This document shows positions 6,337 to 15,226 of a stretch of 35,859 nucleotides of DNA, in pieces; positions within the stretch are counted from its first letter, which is position 1; the number at the start of each line of letters is the position of its first letter. Where the stretch lies: positions 1 to 35,859 of IMG/VR virus record IMGVR_UViG_3300007735_000672; one strand, written 5' to 3'. The notes beneath the pieces were generated by a model that was given only the letters and a program-made list of their open reading frames with translations, had not been told where the DNA came from and searched no databases. The position numbers and the translations under genes were made by a program. This DNA comes from a virus.

Positions 6337-6635
6337 GCCGCCAAGACCAAATCCGTGCTGCGATGGATAAGCACGATAAGCCGATTCCCAAGACCACAAC
6401 TGGTAAAGGCAAGAACTATCTGCCTACCGAGCAAGGTGCAGGAATGACCGCCAAAGGTCGTGAAGCATATAACCGTAAGAATAACGCTAACCTAAAAGCC
6501 CCCGCCCCAAATCCTAAGACTGAAGCAGATAAAGGGCGTAAGGCTAGTTTTTGTGCAAGAATGGGTGGCGTAGTCGCTAAAAGCAAAAACGCTGAACGGG
6601 CTAAAGCAAGTATGAGGAGATGGAACTGTGGCTAA
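6333..6635 (+). CDS. DUF6321-like small basic protein
   Basis: The protein has 100 aa. It contains GMTAKGREAYNRKNNANLKAP (about 37-57), then KASFCARMGGV and a final RRWNCG, a set of elements I associate with DUF6321 phage proteins. A Cys in FCARM and the C-terminal Cys could bind metal. It is very basic and lies between two other small basic genes; packaging or injection with DNA is possible but untested. Confidence 0.72.
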   Translation: MSRQDQIRAAMDKHDKPIPKTTTGKGKNYLPTEQGAGMTAKGREAYNRKNNANLKAPAPNPKTEADKGRKASFCARMGGVVAKSKNAERAKASMRRWNCG

Positions 6636-6813
6636 ACAAGGACTGTATGCAAACATTCACGCCAAGCGTGAGCGGATTAAAGCTGGTTCAGGCGAAAAGA
6701 TGAAGAAGGCTGGTCAGGAAGGCCGCCCATCCGCCCAAGACTTCAAAGATGCTGCTAAAACTGCTAAAAAGCCCCGCAGACAAATGATTGCTGACGCTAT
6801 GAAGGATATGTAA
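6628..6813 (+). CDS. Small basic phage protein (GTG start)
   Basis: The protein has 61 aa and starts at GTG 6628, overlapping the preceding gene by 8 bp, with GAGG just upstream. The N-terminal pattern AKQGLYANIHAKRERIKAGS with GEKM is a conserved signature in phage proteins of unknown function found near DUF6496/DUF6321 genes (recall). It is Lys/Arg/Ala rich. Confidence 0.7.
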   Translation: MAKQGLYANIHAKRERIKAGSGEKMKKAGQEGRPSAQDFKDAAKTAKKPRRQMIADAMKDM

Positions 6814-6962
6814 TGGAACACATGAACCGTAAGTTTCCTAAAGGCAACGAATTACTACGCCCCCATAAAGAAACCACATTAGAGAAAAACCAAAAGATGC
6901 GTGAGCGTAGAAAAGCCATGCTAATGAAGCACTTTAATAAGTTTCAAAAGGATATGGCGTAA
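6813..6962 (+). CDS. Very small basic protein
   Basis: The protein has 49 aa. The ATG overlaps the TAA of the previous gene, and its own TAA overlaps the next ATG (TAATG on both sides), so it is tightly coupled. It is rich in Lys, Arg and Met (KNQKMRERRKAMLMKHF). Function is unknown. Coupling and codon use support it as real despite its size. Confidence 0.6.
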   Translation: MEHMNRKFPKGNELLRPHKETTLEKNQKMRERRKAMLMKHFNKFQKDMA

Positions 6963-8020
6963 TGGCTACATTACCTGAGCTTCTAAGGCTTCAGGGTGGT
7001 GCTTATGTGGGTTACCCCCAAATGCCGAATAAAACCGTGCCACAGCCGCAAGGCGGGTACGCTGAGGGCTTTTTATCGTCAGCCGCAGGATTCCCACAGC
7101 AGCCTGATATGTCAGTTCTTGACCAAAATCAAGCCGCTTACCTTGCGGGCCGCCAAGCTGGTGAGCCTGTCAATATTGCTACGATGGCTGCCCCTGCCGC
7201 ATTATTAGCAAATACCCTTAGAAAAGCTCCTAAAGCTGTAACTCCAGCATTAGATGAATACGGTATGCGTTTGCAAACCCGTTTAGAAAAAGATTACCCA
7301 AGTCTTATTGAGCAATACAAAGCCATTAAAGATTCGCAGGGCGGCAAAGTATTAAATACTGATATAGCACGGGAACTTAGCGAAGATTATTTAAAAAACC
7401 GCACATTATCAGCCAGCGTACATGAACCAGCTAGTTCGTTTATTAAACGCTATTACTCTGAATTGCTGGCAAAACCCCCCGCAGAAGGAGCAAGGGTATT
7501 GTTTACTGGCGGTGGTACTGGTGCTGGTAAGACATCATCTCTTGGAGAAACCTTGCCAAATGTGGCTAGACAAGCTGAATTGGTTTATGACACCAATATG
7601 AACAAGCTTGAATCAGCCCGCAAAAAGATTGACCAAGCCTTAGAATCAGGCCGCAAAGTTGACCTTGTATATACATATCGTGACCCCGTAGAAGCTTTAA
7701 GAGAAGGTTCTTTAACACGGGCTATGCGTCAAGTTAAAGAAATAGGAACAGGCCGTACAGTACCTTTAAAAGAGCATATTCGCACCCATGTAGGTAGTAG
7801 AGAGGTTATGCCGCAACTAATGGAGATTTACAAAGACAATCCTAATGTGCGTATGGCTGTGGTTGATAACTCATTGGGCAGGGGTCAAGCTCGTATATCT
7901 AGCCTAGAAAATCTGCCGCAAATTAACACAAAAACCCTAGAGAAAGACTTACGCAAGGCTTTAGAAGAAGAATTCAAAGCTGGTAAAATAACTAAGGAAG
8001 TGTATGAAGCAAGCAAATAA
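6962..8020 (+). CDS. Zeta-toxin-like P-loop kinase with virion-protein-like N-terminus
   Basis: The protein has 352 aa. Residues 1-80 are Gly/Pro/Gln rich and resemble the N-termini of phage polyvalent or ejected proteins. Residues 90-175 are helical. A Walker A GGGTGAGKT (183-191, K190) follows VLFTG, then a VDLVYTYRDPVEAL segment (about 233-246) and a conserved ALREGSLTRAM region typical of zeta-toxin-like kinases in polyvalent proteins. Zeta toxins phosphorylate UDP-activated sugars; the substrate here is unknown. It lies just before terS and may be packaged and injected. Alternatives are a generic AAA/kinase-like NTPase or a domesticated toxin. Confidence 0.68.
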   Translation: MATLPELLRLQGGAYVGYPQMPNKTVPQPQGGYAEGFLSSAAGFPQQPDMSVLDQNQAAYLAGRQAGEPVNIATMAAPAALLANTLRKAPKAVTPALDEYGMRLQTRLEKDYPSLIEQYKAIKDSQGGKVLNTDIARELSEDYLKNRTLSASVHEPASSFIKRYYSELLAKPPAEGARVLFTGGGTGAGKTSSLGETLPNVARQAELVYDTNMNKLESARKKIDQALESGRKVDLVYTYRDPVEALREGSLTRAMRQVKEIGTGRTVPLKEHIRTHVGSREVMPQLMEIYKDNPNVRMAVVDNSLGRGQARISSLENLPQINTKTLEKDLRKALEEEFKAGKITKEVYEASK

Positions 8021-8144
8021 ACCTAACGAGCCACATTGGGCGCAAGAACTCGTTGACAATCTCAACGCCAAGTTCGCACAACCTAAAGACAAGCCCACCC
8101 GCAAAGACATTATTAAAGAACAGTTACAAAAGAAACAAAAGTAA
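8004..8144 (+). CDS. Small hydrophilic protein downstream of the kinase
   Basis: The protein has 46 aa, with AAGGAAG eight bases before the ATG at 8004. It overlaps the kinase gene by 17 bp in another frame. It is Lys/Gln rich and probably helical at the C-terminus. The position immediately after a zeta-like gene invites the idea of an antitoxin, but the sequence does not resemble epsilon antitoxin, so this is speculation. Confidence 0.55.
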   Translation: MKQANKPNEPHWAQELVDNLNAKFAQPKDKPTRKDIIKEQLQKKQK

Positions 8145-8183
8145 TATAGAATTACCCTAACTAAATCAATCACTTGAGGTAGT

Positions 8184-8474
8184 ATGAGTAATAAACAATT
8201 AAAAAATAATCCTAAAGGGGCAGGCAGACCGCTTGGAAGCCCCAATAAATCCACCGCATTGGCTAGAGAAGCCATAGCACGCTTTGTTGATGGGAACAGT
8301 CATAAACTACAAGAGTGGCTAGAAGCCATTGCTGATGACCCTAAATACGGCCCTAAACAAGCGTTTGATTGCTTTATGCAAGTGGCTGAATACCATGTGC
8401 CTAAACTAGCCCGTACTGAACACACAGGAAGCGAAGAAAAACCAATCCGTTATGTTATTTCATGGAAGAAGTAG
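8184..8474 (+). CDS. terS: Terminase small subunit
   Basis: The protein has 96 aa. An N-terminal basic GAGRPLGSPNKST segment precedes a helical HTH-like region (STALAREAIARFV) and a C-terminal VAEYHVPKLARTEHTG, a pattern shared by many phage small terminases that recognise packaging DNA. GAGG precedes the ATG. It overlaps the large subunit by 13 bp, the expected order. It is slightly shorter than the 120-180 aa of most TerS proteins. Confidence 0.82.
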   Translation: MSNKQLKNNPKGAGRPLGSPNKSTALAREAIARFVDGNSHKLQEWLEAIADDPKYGPKQAFDCFMQVAEYHVPKLARTEHTGSEEKPIRYVISWKK

Positions 8475-9823
8475 CCGACTTTCAGGATGTAAACATAGAA
8501 CTGTATAAGCCTAGAGATGTATTTCTAGACTTCCATGACCGCCAACAGCGATGGGCTATCATTATTGCTCACCGCAGAGCAGGCAAGACTGTAGCCTGTA
8601 TTAACGATATTCTGTGGCGAGCCATGACGGAAGAAAAGGAGAACGCTAGGTATGCGTACATTGCCCCCTACTATGCTCAAGCTAAGTCTATTGCTTTTGA
8701 TTATCTTATGCAGTTTAGTGAGCCAGCCCGTGTTAAACACAATATCTCTGAGTTGTGGGTCGAACTATTCAACGGGGCTAGAATTCGTTTGTTTGGTGCA
8801 GACAATCCTGACGCACTTAGGGGTTTATACCTAGATGGAGTAGTCCTAGACGAATATGCCGATATGAAACCCCGATTATGGGGTGAAATTTTGAGACCTT
8901 TATTGGTCGACAGAAACGGGTGGGCCACATTTATAGGTACACCGAAAGGGCATAACACTTTCTACGACATATACCAATACGCTACCCTTAACCCTGATGA
9001 ATGGTATTGCAAAGTATTACGGTCAAGCCAAACTAAGCTAATTCCACAAAAAGAACTGGATGATGCCCTAAAGTCGATGAGCATTGACCAATACCAGCAA
9101 GAGTTTGAATGTAGCTTTGAAGCTGCCATACTGGGTGCTATATACGGCACGGAAATGCGACTGCTTACCGATGCAGGCAGAATCACCAAAGTTGAGTGCG
9201 ACACTATGTTTCCTGTGCATACAGCATGGGATTTGGGATTCAACGATGCTACGGCTATATGGTGGTATCAGGTCGTACACGGGGAGATTCGGGTATTGGA
9301 TTACCACGAAGCACACGGTCAACCCATCGTGTACTACGCCAACCAAATCAAAGAACGACCATACGAATATGGCACACATTGGCTACCACACGATGCACGG
9401 GCCAAGACATTGGCAAGTGGTGGTAAGTCAATAATTGAACAATTAATGGATAAATTGCCCCTAAAAAGCGGAAATTTGTTTAAAATCGTACCTAATCTGT
9501 CACTTCAAGACGGTATTCAAGCAACAAGGATGGCTTTGGCTAGGACTTGGTTTGACGGCATGAAGTGTCAGGAAGGCATCGAATGTTTGCGTCAATATCA
9601 ACGGGAATACGATGAGGATAAGAAGGTATTTCGAGATAAGCCTAGACATGATTGGACTAGTCATGGAGCGGATGCTTTTAGGATGCTTTCTATTGCTTGG
9701 CGAGATGAAACAGAGATTGAAAGACAAAATCAGCCGATTAAAGGCATATTTGTCGGACAGACTGATGTGACGCTAGAGGAAATGTGGAAATCCACACCAA
9801 AGACTAATTATCAAAGGTACTAA
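8462..9823 (+). CDS. terL: Terminase large subunit
   Basis: The protein has 453 aa. The ATPase domain has Walker A AHRRAGKT (36-43), Walker B VVLDEY (127-132, D130-E131) and the coupling motif GTPKG (159-163). The C-terminal nuclease (RNase H fold) shows D257 (AWDLGF), D311 (PHDARAK) and the HDWTSHGADAFR region (D397, D404) as metal ligands. It packages DNA into proheads through the portal encoded next. The full length and intact motifs indicate function. Confidence 0.96.
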   Translation: MEEVADFQDVNIELYKPRDVFLDFHDRQQRWAIIIAHRRAGKTVACINDILWRAMTEEKENARYAYIAPYYAQAKSIAFDYLMQFSEPARVKHNISELWVELFNGARIRLFGADNPDALRGLYLDGVVLDEYADMKPRLWGEILRPLLVDRNGWATFIGTPKGHNTFYDIYQYATLNPDEWYCKVLRSSQTKLIPQKELDDALKSMSIDQYQQEFECSFEAAILGAIYGTEMRLLTDAGRITKVECDTMFPVHTAWDLGFNDATAIWWYQVVHGEIRVLDYHEAHGQPIVYYANQIKERPYEYGTHWLPHDARAKTLASGGKSIIEQLMDKLPLKSGNLFKIVPNLSLQDGIQATRMALARTWFDGMKCQEGIECLRQYQREYDEDKKVFRDKPRHDWTSHGADAFRMLSIAWRDETEIERQNQPIKGIFVGQTDVTLEEMWKSTPKTNYQRY

Positions 9824-9825
9824 CT

Positions 9826-12105
9826 ATGAACGATACCCTGAACAAAACTTATGAGGATTGGTATAACACCATCGCTCAGTATGACAAAGCGTTTAGGGAA
9901 TGGGAAGCTAGAGTACCCCGCATCATCAAACGGTATCGAGATGACAGCCGCACCCGTAATAACCCCAATGCTCGCTTTAATATTCTTTGGTCAAATGTTC
10001 AGGTTATCAAGCCTGCTATCTTTGCCCGTTTACCCCGCCCTGATGTAAGCCGTAGATTCCGTGACAATGACCCGATTGGGCGTGTTGCGTCAATGATGCT
10101 TGAAAGAGCGTTGGAATATGAGATTGAACACTATAGCGACTATCGCTCGGCTATGGATAACGCTGTGCTTGACCGCCTATTGGGTGGGCGTGGCACGGCT
10201 TGGGTTCGTTATGAGCCACACATTGTTGCAGAACAGAACGACCTAAACACAGGCGTAGCTGGTTCAATGCCTGAAGATGGACTACAGATTACAGAGGATG
10301 CCGATGAATCAGAAACGCAAGACGCTGAACTGGTGGAATCGCAGGAACGCATTGAGTATGAGTGCGCTCCAGTTGACTATGTGCATTGGCGTGACTTTGG
10401 TCATACTGTTGCTCGCACTTGGGAAGAAGTAACTGCCGTATGGCGTAAAGTCTATATGGGCAGACAAGCCCTAATTGACCGCTTTGGTGAGGAAGTTGGT
10501 AGCCGTATCCCACTAGACACCAAGCCTGACACCGATAAATGGGCCACCAAACAGATGGTTGCCGAGCATTATCAAGCTTGTATATACGAGATTTGGGATA
10601 AAGAGCAAGGCAAAGTCTTTTGGATTAGCAAGTCGATGGGTGAAATCCTTGACGAAAAGGATGACCCATTACAACTTGAGGGCTTTTTCCCATGCCCTAA
10701 ACCTTTGTATGCCACGCTAACTACAGACAATCTAGAGCCAATCCCTGACTTTGTTCTATACCAAGACCAAGCCAAACAGCTTGATACCCTTGCCGATAGG
10801 ATTGATGGTCTTGTAAACGCCCTGAAGGTGCGTGGTGTTTACGATGCTTCTGAACCAAGCTTACAACGCTTGTTCTCTGAGGGCGAGAACAACACCTTGA
10901 TTCCCGTCAAGAACTGGCAAGCCTTTGCTGAAAAGCAAGGTATGAAGGGTGCATTAGACCTTGTTGACCTAGCCCCATTTGCCCAAGCCCTACAGATGGC
11001 TTATCAGGCGATGGAGCAAGTGAAGGGTCAAATCTACGAGATTATGGGTATTGCCGACATTCAGCGTGGTCAGACCGACCCCAATGAAACGCTTGGCGCA
11101 CAGATTATTAAGTCTAATAACGCTGCTGGCAGACTGAAATACCTACAACACGCAGTCGTGGACTTTGCAACAGAACTGTTACAAATCAAAGCACAGATTA
11201 TCTGCAAGCACTTTACTGAGGACACCATTGTCAAGATTAGTGGTGCAATGCAACTTAGCCCACAAGACCAACAGTTAGTGCCACAAGCCCTAGCCTTATT
11301 GAAAGACGAACCCGCTAAGAACTTCCGCATCGAAGTAACTAGCGATTCGATGATTTATCAGGATGAGCAACAAGAAAAGGCTGACCGTGTAGAGTTCTTA
11401 GGCGCAGTTTCACAGTTTATGACTAGCGTATTGCCAGTAGCCCAACAAGCCCCCGAACTAGCACCGTTGTTGTTAGAGATGCTCAAGTTTGGTGTAACTG
11501 CGTTTAAGGCTGGAAAAGGTATGGAAGGGCTTATTGATGAAACTGCCGATAATATTAGAAACCAAACTAAGGCGATGGAAGGACAGCCCAAACCACCGCC
11601 CGTTGAAGTGCAAAAGATTCAGGCTCAGTCACAGGCGAAACTTCAGGAAATGCAAGTACAAACTCAGTTGGAACAGCAAAAGATGGCTGCTCAGATGGAA
11701 TTGGAAAAGGCTAAACAAGAGTATCAAGCACAAGAGAATCAGCTTAAATTCCAACTGGAAGAACAGCGTAATGCTCAAGAGCGTGAGATGGAGATGAAGC
11801 TGGCTCAGATGAAGATGATGACCGAGCGCAACACCCAGTTGCTATTGGCTTACATTAATAACGGGGCTAAGATTGAAACGGCTCGTATCTCGGCTGGCGT
11901 AGATTCAGGTGAAGGAATTGCTGAAGAATACACGATGGATGAGGATATGCTAAAGGCCCAAGAGCATCCATTAGCCCCCATAGCCAATGCGATTGCTCAA
12001 GGTAACCAAGAAATGACTGTAGTATTGGGCGAGCTTATTAATAAATTAAACCAGCCAAAACAAGTGGTTCGTGACGAAAGCGGCAAAATCATCGGAGTTC
12101 AATAA
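9826..12105 (+). CDS. P22-like portal protein
   Basis: The protein has 759 aa, in the size range of P22-type portals. The N-terminus (DWYNTIAQYDKAFREWE, then NILWSNVQVIKPAIFARLPRP) is typical of this family. The C-terminal 200 residues are Gln/Glu/Met-rich coiled coil (about 580-680), matching the long helical barrel of P22-like portals. It forms the dodecameric DNA gateway and docking site for terminase and tail. It follows terL by 2 bp, and its stop overlaps the next start by 1 bp. Confidence 0.92.
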   Translation: MNDTLNKTYEDWYNTIAQYDKAFREWEARVPRIIKRYRDDSRTRNNPNARFNILWSNVQVIKPAIFARLPRPDVSRRFRDNDPIGRVASMMLERALEYEIEHYSDYRSAMDNAVLDRLLGGRGTAWVRYEPHIVAEQNDLNTGVAGSMPEDGLQITEDADESETQDAELVESQERIEYECAPVDYVHWRDFGHTVARTWEEVTAVWRKVYMGRQALIDRFGEEVGSRIPLDTKPDTDKWATKQMVAEHYQACIYEIWDKEQGKVFWISKSMGEILDEKDDPLQLEGFFPCPKPLYATLTTDNLEPIPDFVLYQDQAKQLDTLADRIDGLVNALKVRGVYDASEPSLQRLFSEGENNTLIPVKNWQAFAEKQGMKGALDLVDLAPFAQALQMAYQAMEQVKGQIYEIMGIADIQRGQTDPNETLGAQIIKSNNAAGRLKYLQHAVVDFATELLQIKAQIICKHFTEDTIVKISGAMQLSPQDQQLVPQALALLKDEPAKNFRIEVTSDSMIYQDEQQEKADRVEFLGAVSQFMTSVLPVAQQAPELAPLLLEMLKFGVTAFKAGKGMEGLIDETADNIRNQTKAMEGQPKPPPVEVQKIQAQSQAKLQEMQVQTQLEQQKMAAQMELEKAKQEYQAQENQLKFQLEEQRNAQEREMEMKLAQMKMMTERNTQLLLAYINNGAKIETARISAGVDSGEGIAEEYTMDEDMLKAQEHPLAPIANAIAQGNQEMTVVLGELINKLNQPKQVVRDESGKIIGVQ

Positions 12106-14744
12106 TGGCTATTACAGTCAAACACACTAAGGTTTCAACAATACCTGACGGAGATGATTCGTCTTTAATCCGACCAAGTGACTGGAACGCTGACCATACT
12201 CTTGTGGGGCTTGGAACGGCTGCCGAACTAGATGCGGGTGTAGCTAACGGTGTGGCAACCCTTGATGGCACAGGCAAAGTACCGATTAGCGAATTGCCTG
12301 CCGCAGTTATTGGCGCATTGAATTATCAAGGCACATGGAACGCAAGCACAAATACACCAACGCTGACTTCTAGCGTAGGAACTAAGGGTTATTACTATGT
12401 AGTCAATGTAGCAGGAACGACCAATCTTGATGGCATTACGGATTGGCAAGTAGGTGATTGGGTAGTATTTAACGGAACAGTATGGCAAAAGGTTGATAAC
12501 ACCGATGCTGGCGGTGATGTGGTTGGCCCTACTTCTGCCACCGATAATGCGATTGCTCGATATGACGGCACAACTGGGCGAGTTATTCAAAACAGCGTAG
12601 TCACAGTTAGCGACACAGGCGGTATTGCGGGCGCTACAACCATCACCGACATCAATTATGTGGACTTTAACACCGCATACGCTACAACTTTAGGCGTAGG
12701 TCAGCTTGGATGGGATGGTAATGACACGCTTGGATTAGGAATGTCAGGCGGTAATGTTATTCAAGAGATTGGCTTACAAACTTATATTTACGGTAAGGCT
12801 ACCTCTGCTATAACCAAAGGTCAGTTAATCAAAAAGACTGGTTCTAACGGTTCTTCAGGGGTAATTACTTTTGCCCCAACCACCGCTAATATGACCGATT
12901 CGGGTGCAATTATAGGTATTGCTGCCGAAAGTATTGCCTTAAATGGCTTTGGTTACATCATCTCGTCAGGCAATATTAAAGGATTTAATACCACAGGCTC
13001 TAGTTCAGGTGAAACATGGGCAGATGGGGATACTTTGTATTACAACCCGTCAGGCAATGGTTTAATGACCAAAACAAAGCCGTCAGCCCCAAACATGAAA
13101 ACCGAAGTTGCCATTGTCATTAACGCTGGTTCAGGTGGTTCAGGCTCGGTTGCGGTTGAGATTATTCATGGCACACAGCTTGGCGGTACAGATTCCAATG
13201 TACAGATTACAAGCGTTACAGGCGGTCAGTTATTAAGCTATGACCAAACTAACGGCTATTGGAAAAACACCAATTTAGCGGCAGGCACAGGCATATCGGT
13301 TAATTCAGCCACAGGCGGCACAATTACTGTTACTAACTCTGCACCCGACCAAACAGTTACTTTGACGGGTGGAACAGGAATCTCAACAAGCGGTACTTAT
13401 CCCAGCTTTACGATTACTAATACGGGCGTTACTTCTGCCGTAGCTGGAACAGGAATTAGCGTAAGTGGCTCAACTGGTGCGGTAACTGTTACCAACACCG
13501 CTCCCGACCAGACCGTAGCGATTGCAAGCGGTACAGGAATTACTGTTACAGGCACTTATCCTAACTTTACTGTTACCAACTCTGACAGGGGTTCAAGCCA
13601 AAATATATTTAAAAATGTAGCCGTAGCAGGGCAATCTACCGTTGTTGCAGATTCTAATGATGACACATTGACATTGGCTAACGGAACTGGAATTAGCATT
13701 ACAACCAATGCGACTACTGATACCGTAACCATTACAAATTCTGCGCCCGACCAAACCGTTTCGATTGCTGCTGGTACTGGAATTACCACATCAGGAACAT
13801 ACCCTAATTTTACGGTTACCAATGCGGGTGTTACTTCATTTAGTGCTGGTACAACTGGGCTTACACCAAGCACGGGAACGACTGGAGCGGTAACTTTAGC
13901 TGGCACTTTGGCTATTGCTAATGGCGGTACAGGAGCAACAACCCAACAAACAGCAATAAACGCTTTAGCTGGTGCGGTTACTTCAGGCCAATATTTGCGT
14001 GGGAATGGCACAAATGTGGTTATGTCAGCCATTCAAGCAGCCGATGTGCCAACTTTAAATCAAAATACAACGGGTACTGCTAGTAATGTAACAGGCACAG
14101 TAGCCATAGCAAACGGTGGAACGGGAGCTACTACAGCCCCTAATGCTAGAACTAATTTGGGGGCTACTACGGTTGGTAGCAATATGTTCACGCTGACCAA
14201 TCCTAGCGCAGTTACATTCCCAAGATTTAATGCTGACAATACCGTATCTGCTTTAGATGCCGCTACTTTTAGAAGTGCTATAGGCGCAGGCACGGGTTCA
14301 GGAACGGTCACTAGTGTAGCTGCCCTTACTTTGGGAACGACTGGCACAGACCTTACATCTACCGTAGCTAACGGCACAACAACCCCAGTTATTACGCTAA
14401 ATGTGCCAACCGCATCGGCAACCAATAGGGGTGCGTTAAGTTCTGCGGATTGGACTACCTTTAACAATAAAGCCCCAGCCGTAACCTATACGACTAACTA
14501 TGTGCCATTTGGTCAGGGAACAACAACCCCAAACCAATCGGCTAACTTTACCTATGTGACAGGCACAGGCTCATTAACTGCGCCACAAATGGTAGCCAGT
14601 AACGGTATTGTGGTCAATAACCGCACAATTAGCACTAGCTATTCCATTCCAAGCGGATACTCTGCTACATCGGCAGGGCCAATAACTGTAGCATCGGGGG
14701 TCAGCGTTACCGTTCCTAGTGGCGGTAAATGGGTAGTTCTGTAA
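12105..14744 (+). CDS. Large repetitive tail fibre or spike protein
   Basis: The protein has 879 aa, rich in Thr/Gly/Ser/Val, with a beta-structured repeat character. Residues about 50-65 have the LDGTGKVPISELP motif of fibre N-terminal regions. Three APDQTV...GTYPxFTxTN repeats start at residues 413, 466 and 547, and two ANGGTGATT elements at 606 and 670. The last 39 residues match the end of the fibre encoded at 27320-28219. It probably trimerises and binds host surface glycans. Its place between portal and scaffold, away from the other fibres, is unusual. Confidence 0.82.
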   Translation: MAITVKHTKVSTIPDGDDSSLIRPSDWNADHTLVGLGTAAELDAGVANGVATLDGTGKVPISELPAAVIGALNYQGTWNASTNTPTLTSSVGTKGYYYVVNVAGTTNLDGITDWQVGDWVVFNGTVWQKVDNTDAGGDVVGPTSATDNAIARYDGTTGRVIQNSVVTVSDTGGIAGATTITDINYVDFNTAYATTLGVGQLGWDGNDTLGLGMSGGNVIQEIGLQTYIYGKATSAITKGQLIKKTGSNGSSGVITFAPTTANMTDSGAIIGIAAESIALNGFGYIISSGNIKGFNTTGSSSGETWADGDTLYYNPSGNGLMTKTKPSAPNMKTEVAIVINAGSGGSGSVAVEIIHGTQLGGTDSNVQITSVTGGQLLSYDQTNGYWKNTNLAAGTGISVNSATGGTITVTNSAPDQTVTLTGGTGISTSGTYPSFTITNTGVTSAVAGTGISVSGSTGAVTVTNTAPDQTVAIASGTGITVTGTYPNFTVTNSDRGSSQNIFKNVAVAGQSTVVADSNDDTLTLANGTGISITTNATTDTVTITNSAPDQTVSIAAGTGITTSGTYPNFTVTNAGVTSFSAGTTGLTPSTGTTGAVTLAGTLAIANGGTGATTQQTAINALAGAVTSGQYLRGNGTNVVMSAIQAADVPTLNQNTTGTASNVTGTVAIANGGTGATTAPNARTNLGATTVGSNMFTLTNPSAVTFPRFNADNTVSALDAATFRSAIGAGTGSGTVTSVAALTLGTTGTDLTSTVANGTTTPVITLNVPTASATNRGALSSADWTTFNNKAPAVTYTTNYVPFGQGTTTPNQSANFTYVTGTGSLTAPQMVASNGIVVNNRTISTSYSIPSGYSATSAGPITVASGVSVTVPSGGKWVVL
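13341..13824 (+). repeat. Three imperfect repeats inside the large fibre gene
   Basis: Copies begin at 13341, 13500 and 13743, each about 81 bp. They encode APDQTV, a GTGI element and GTYPxFTxTN. The DNA copies diverge at third positions while the protein is conserved, which points to old duplications under selection rather than recent slippage. Confidence 0.75.
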
Positions 14745-15226
14745 TGTTTCAGACTGCTTTTCAGGTCAATGCGTTTCAAAATAACGCATTTCAGATAAGT
14801 GTCATACCGCCTGAACCATCAGTCGTTGATACCCATGACGGTTTTACCCCTGAAGAAGTCCGCAGAGCTAGAAACCTTGACCGCAAGATTCGGGAAAAAC
14901 AATTAGCTTTATACAAAGCACAAGAACAAGCCAAATTACGCAGAAAGCAACAACTACGGGATGCTATTGACCCACCAAAAATTGTTGCAAAAGCAAAACG
15001 AAATAAACTACAATCTATTCAAGAGGTTAAGGCTGATATACCGTCAGTCGATACTACAGAACTAGAGCAGTCTATCGCCTACCTTGAGAACCAACGCAGT
15101 AAGTTAGCTAGGGCGGTAGAACTCAGAAAGCAACAAGCCTTTATATCGGCTCGGTTAGCGTTTCTCGAAGCCCAGCGACAAGCTGAGTTGGATGATGAAC
15201 ACGCTATCGTTATGTTGCTTCAATGA
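14744..15226 (+). CDS. FQ-motif coiled-coil protein in the head module
   Basis: The protein has 160 aa from ATG 14744, which overlaps the fibre stop (TAATG); an in-frame ATG at 14729 lies inside the fibre gene and is less likely. The N-terminus repeats FQ-x-x-AFQ (FQTAFQVNAFQNNAFQI), a pattern found at the start of phage proteins near fibres or structural genes. Residues 50-160 are charged coiled coil. Function is unknown; a minor virion or assembly protein is likely. It overlaps the next gene by 4 bp. Confidence 0.68.
   Translation: MFQTAFQVNAFQNNAFQISVIPPEPSVVDTHDGFTPEEVRRARNLDRKIREKQLALYKAQEQAKLRRKQQLRDAIDPPKIVAKAKRNKLQSIQEVKADIPSVDTTELEQSIAYLENQRSKLARAVELRKQQAFISARLAFLEAQRQAELDDEHAIVMLLQ

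Noticed and set aside
13556-14467. Long open frames on the minus strand within the large fibre gene
   Set aside because: They mirror a Thr/Val/Gly-rich repetitive coding sequence on the plus strand, have no ribosome sites and give low-complexity Val/Pro/Ala translations. They are shadow frames.
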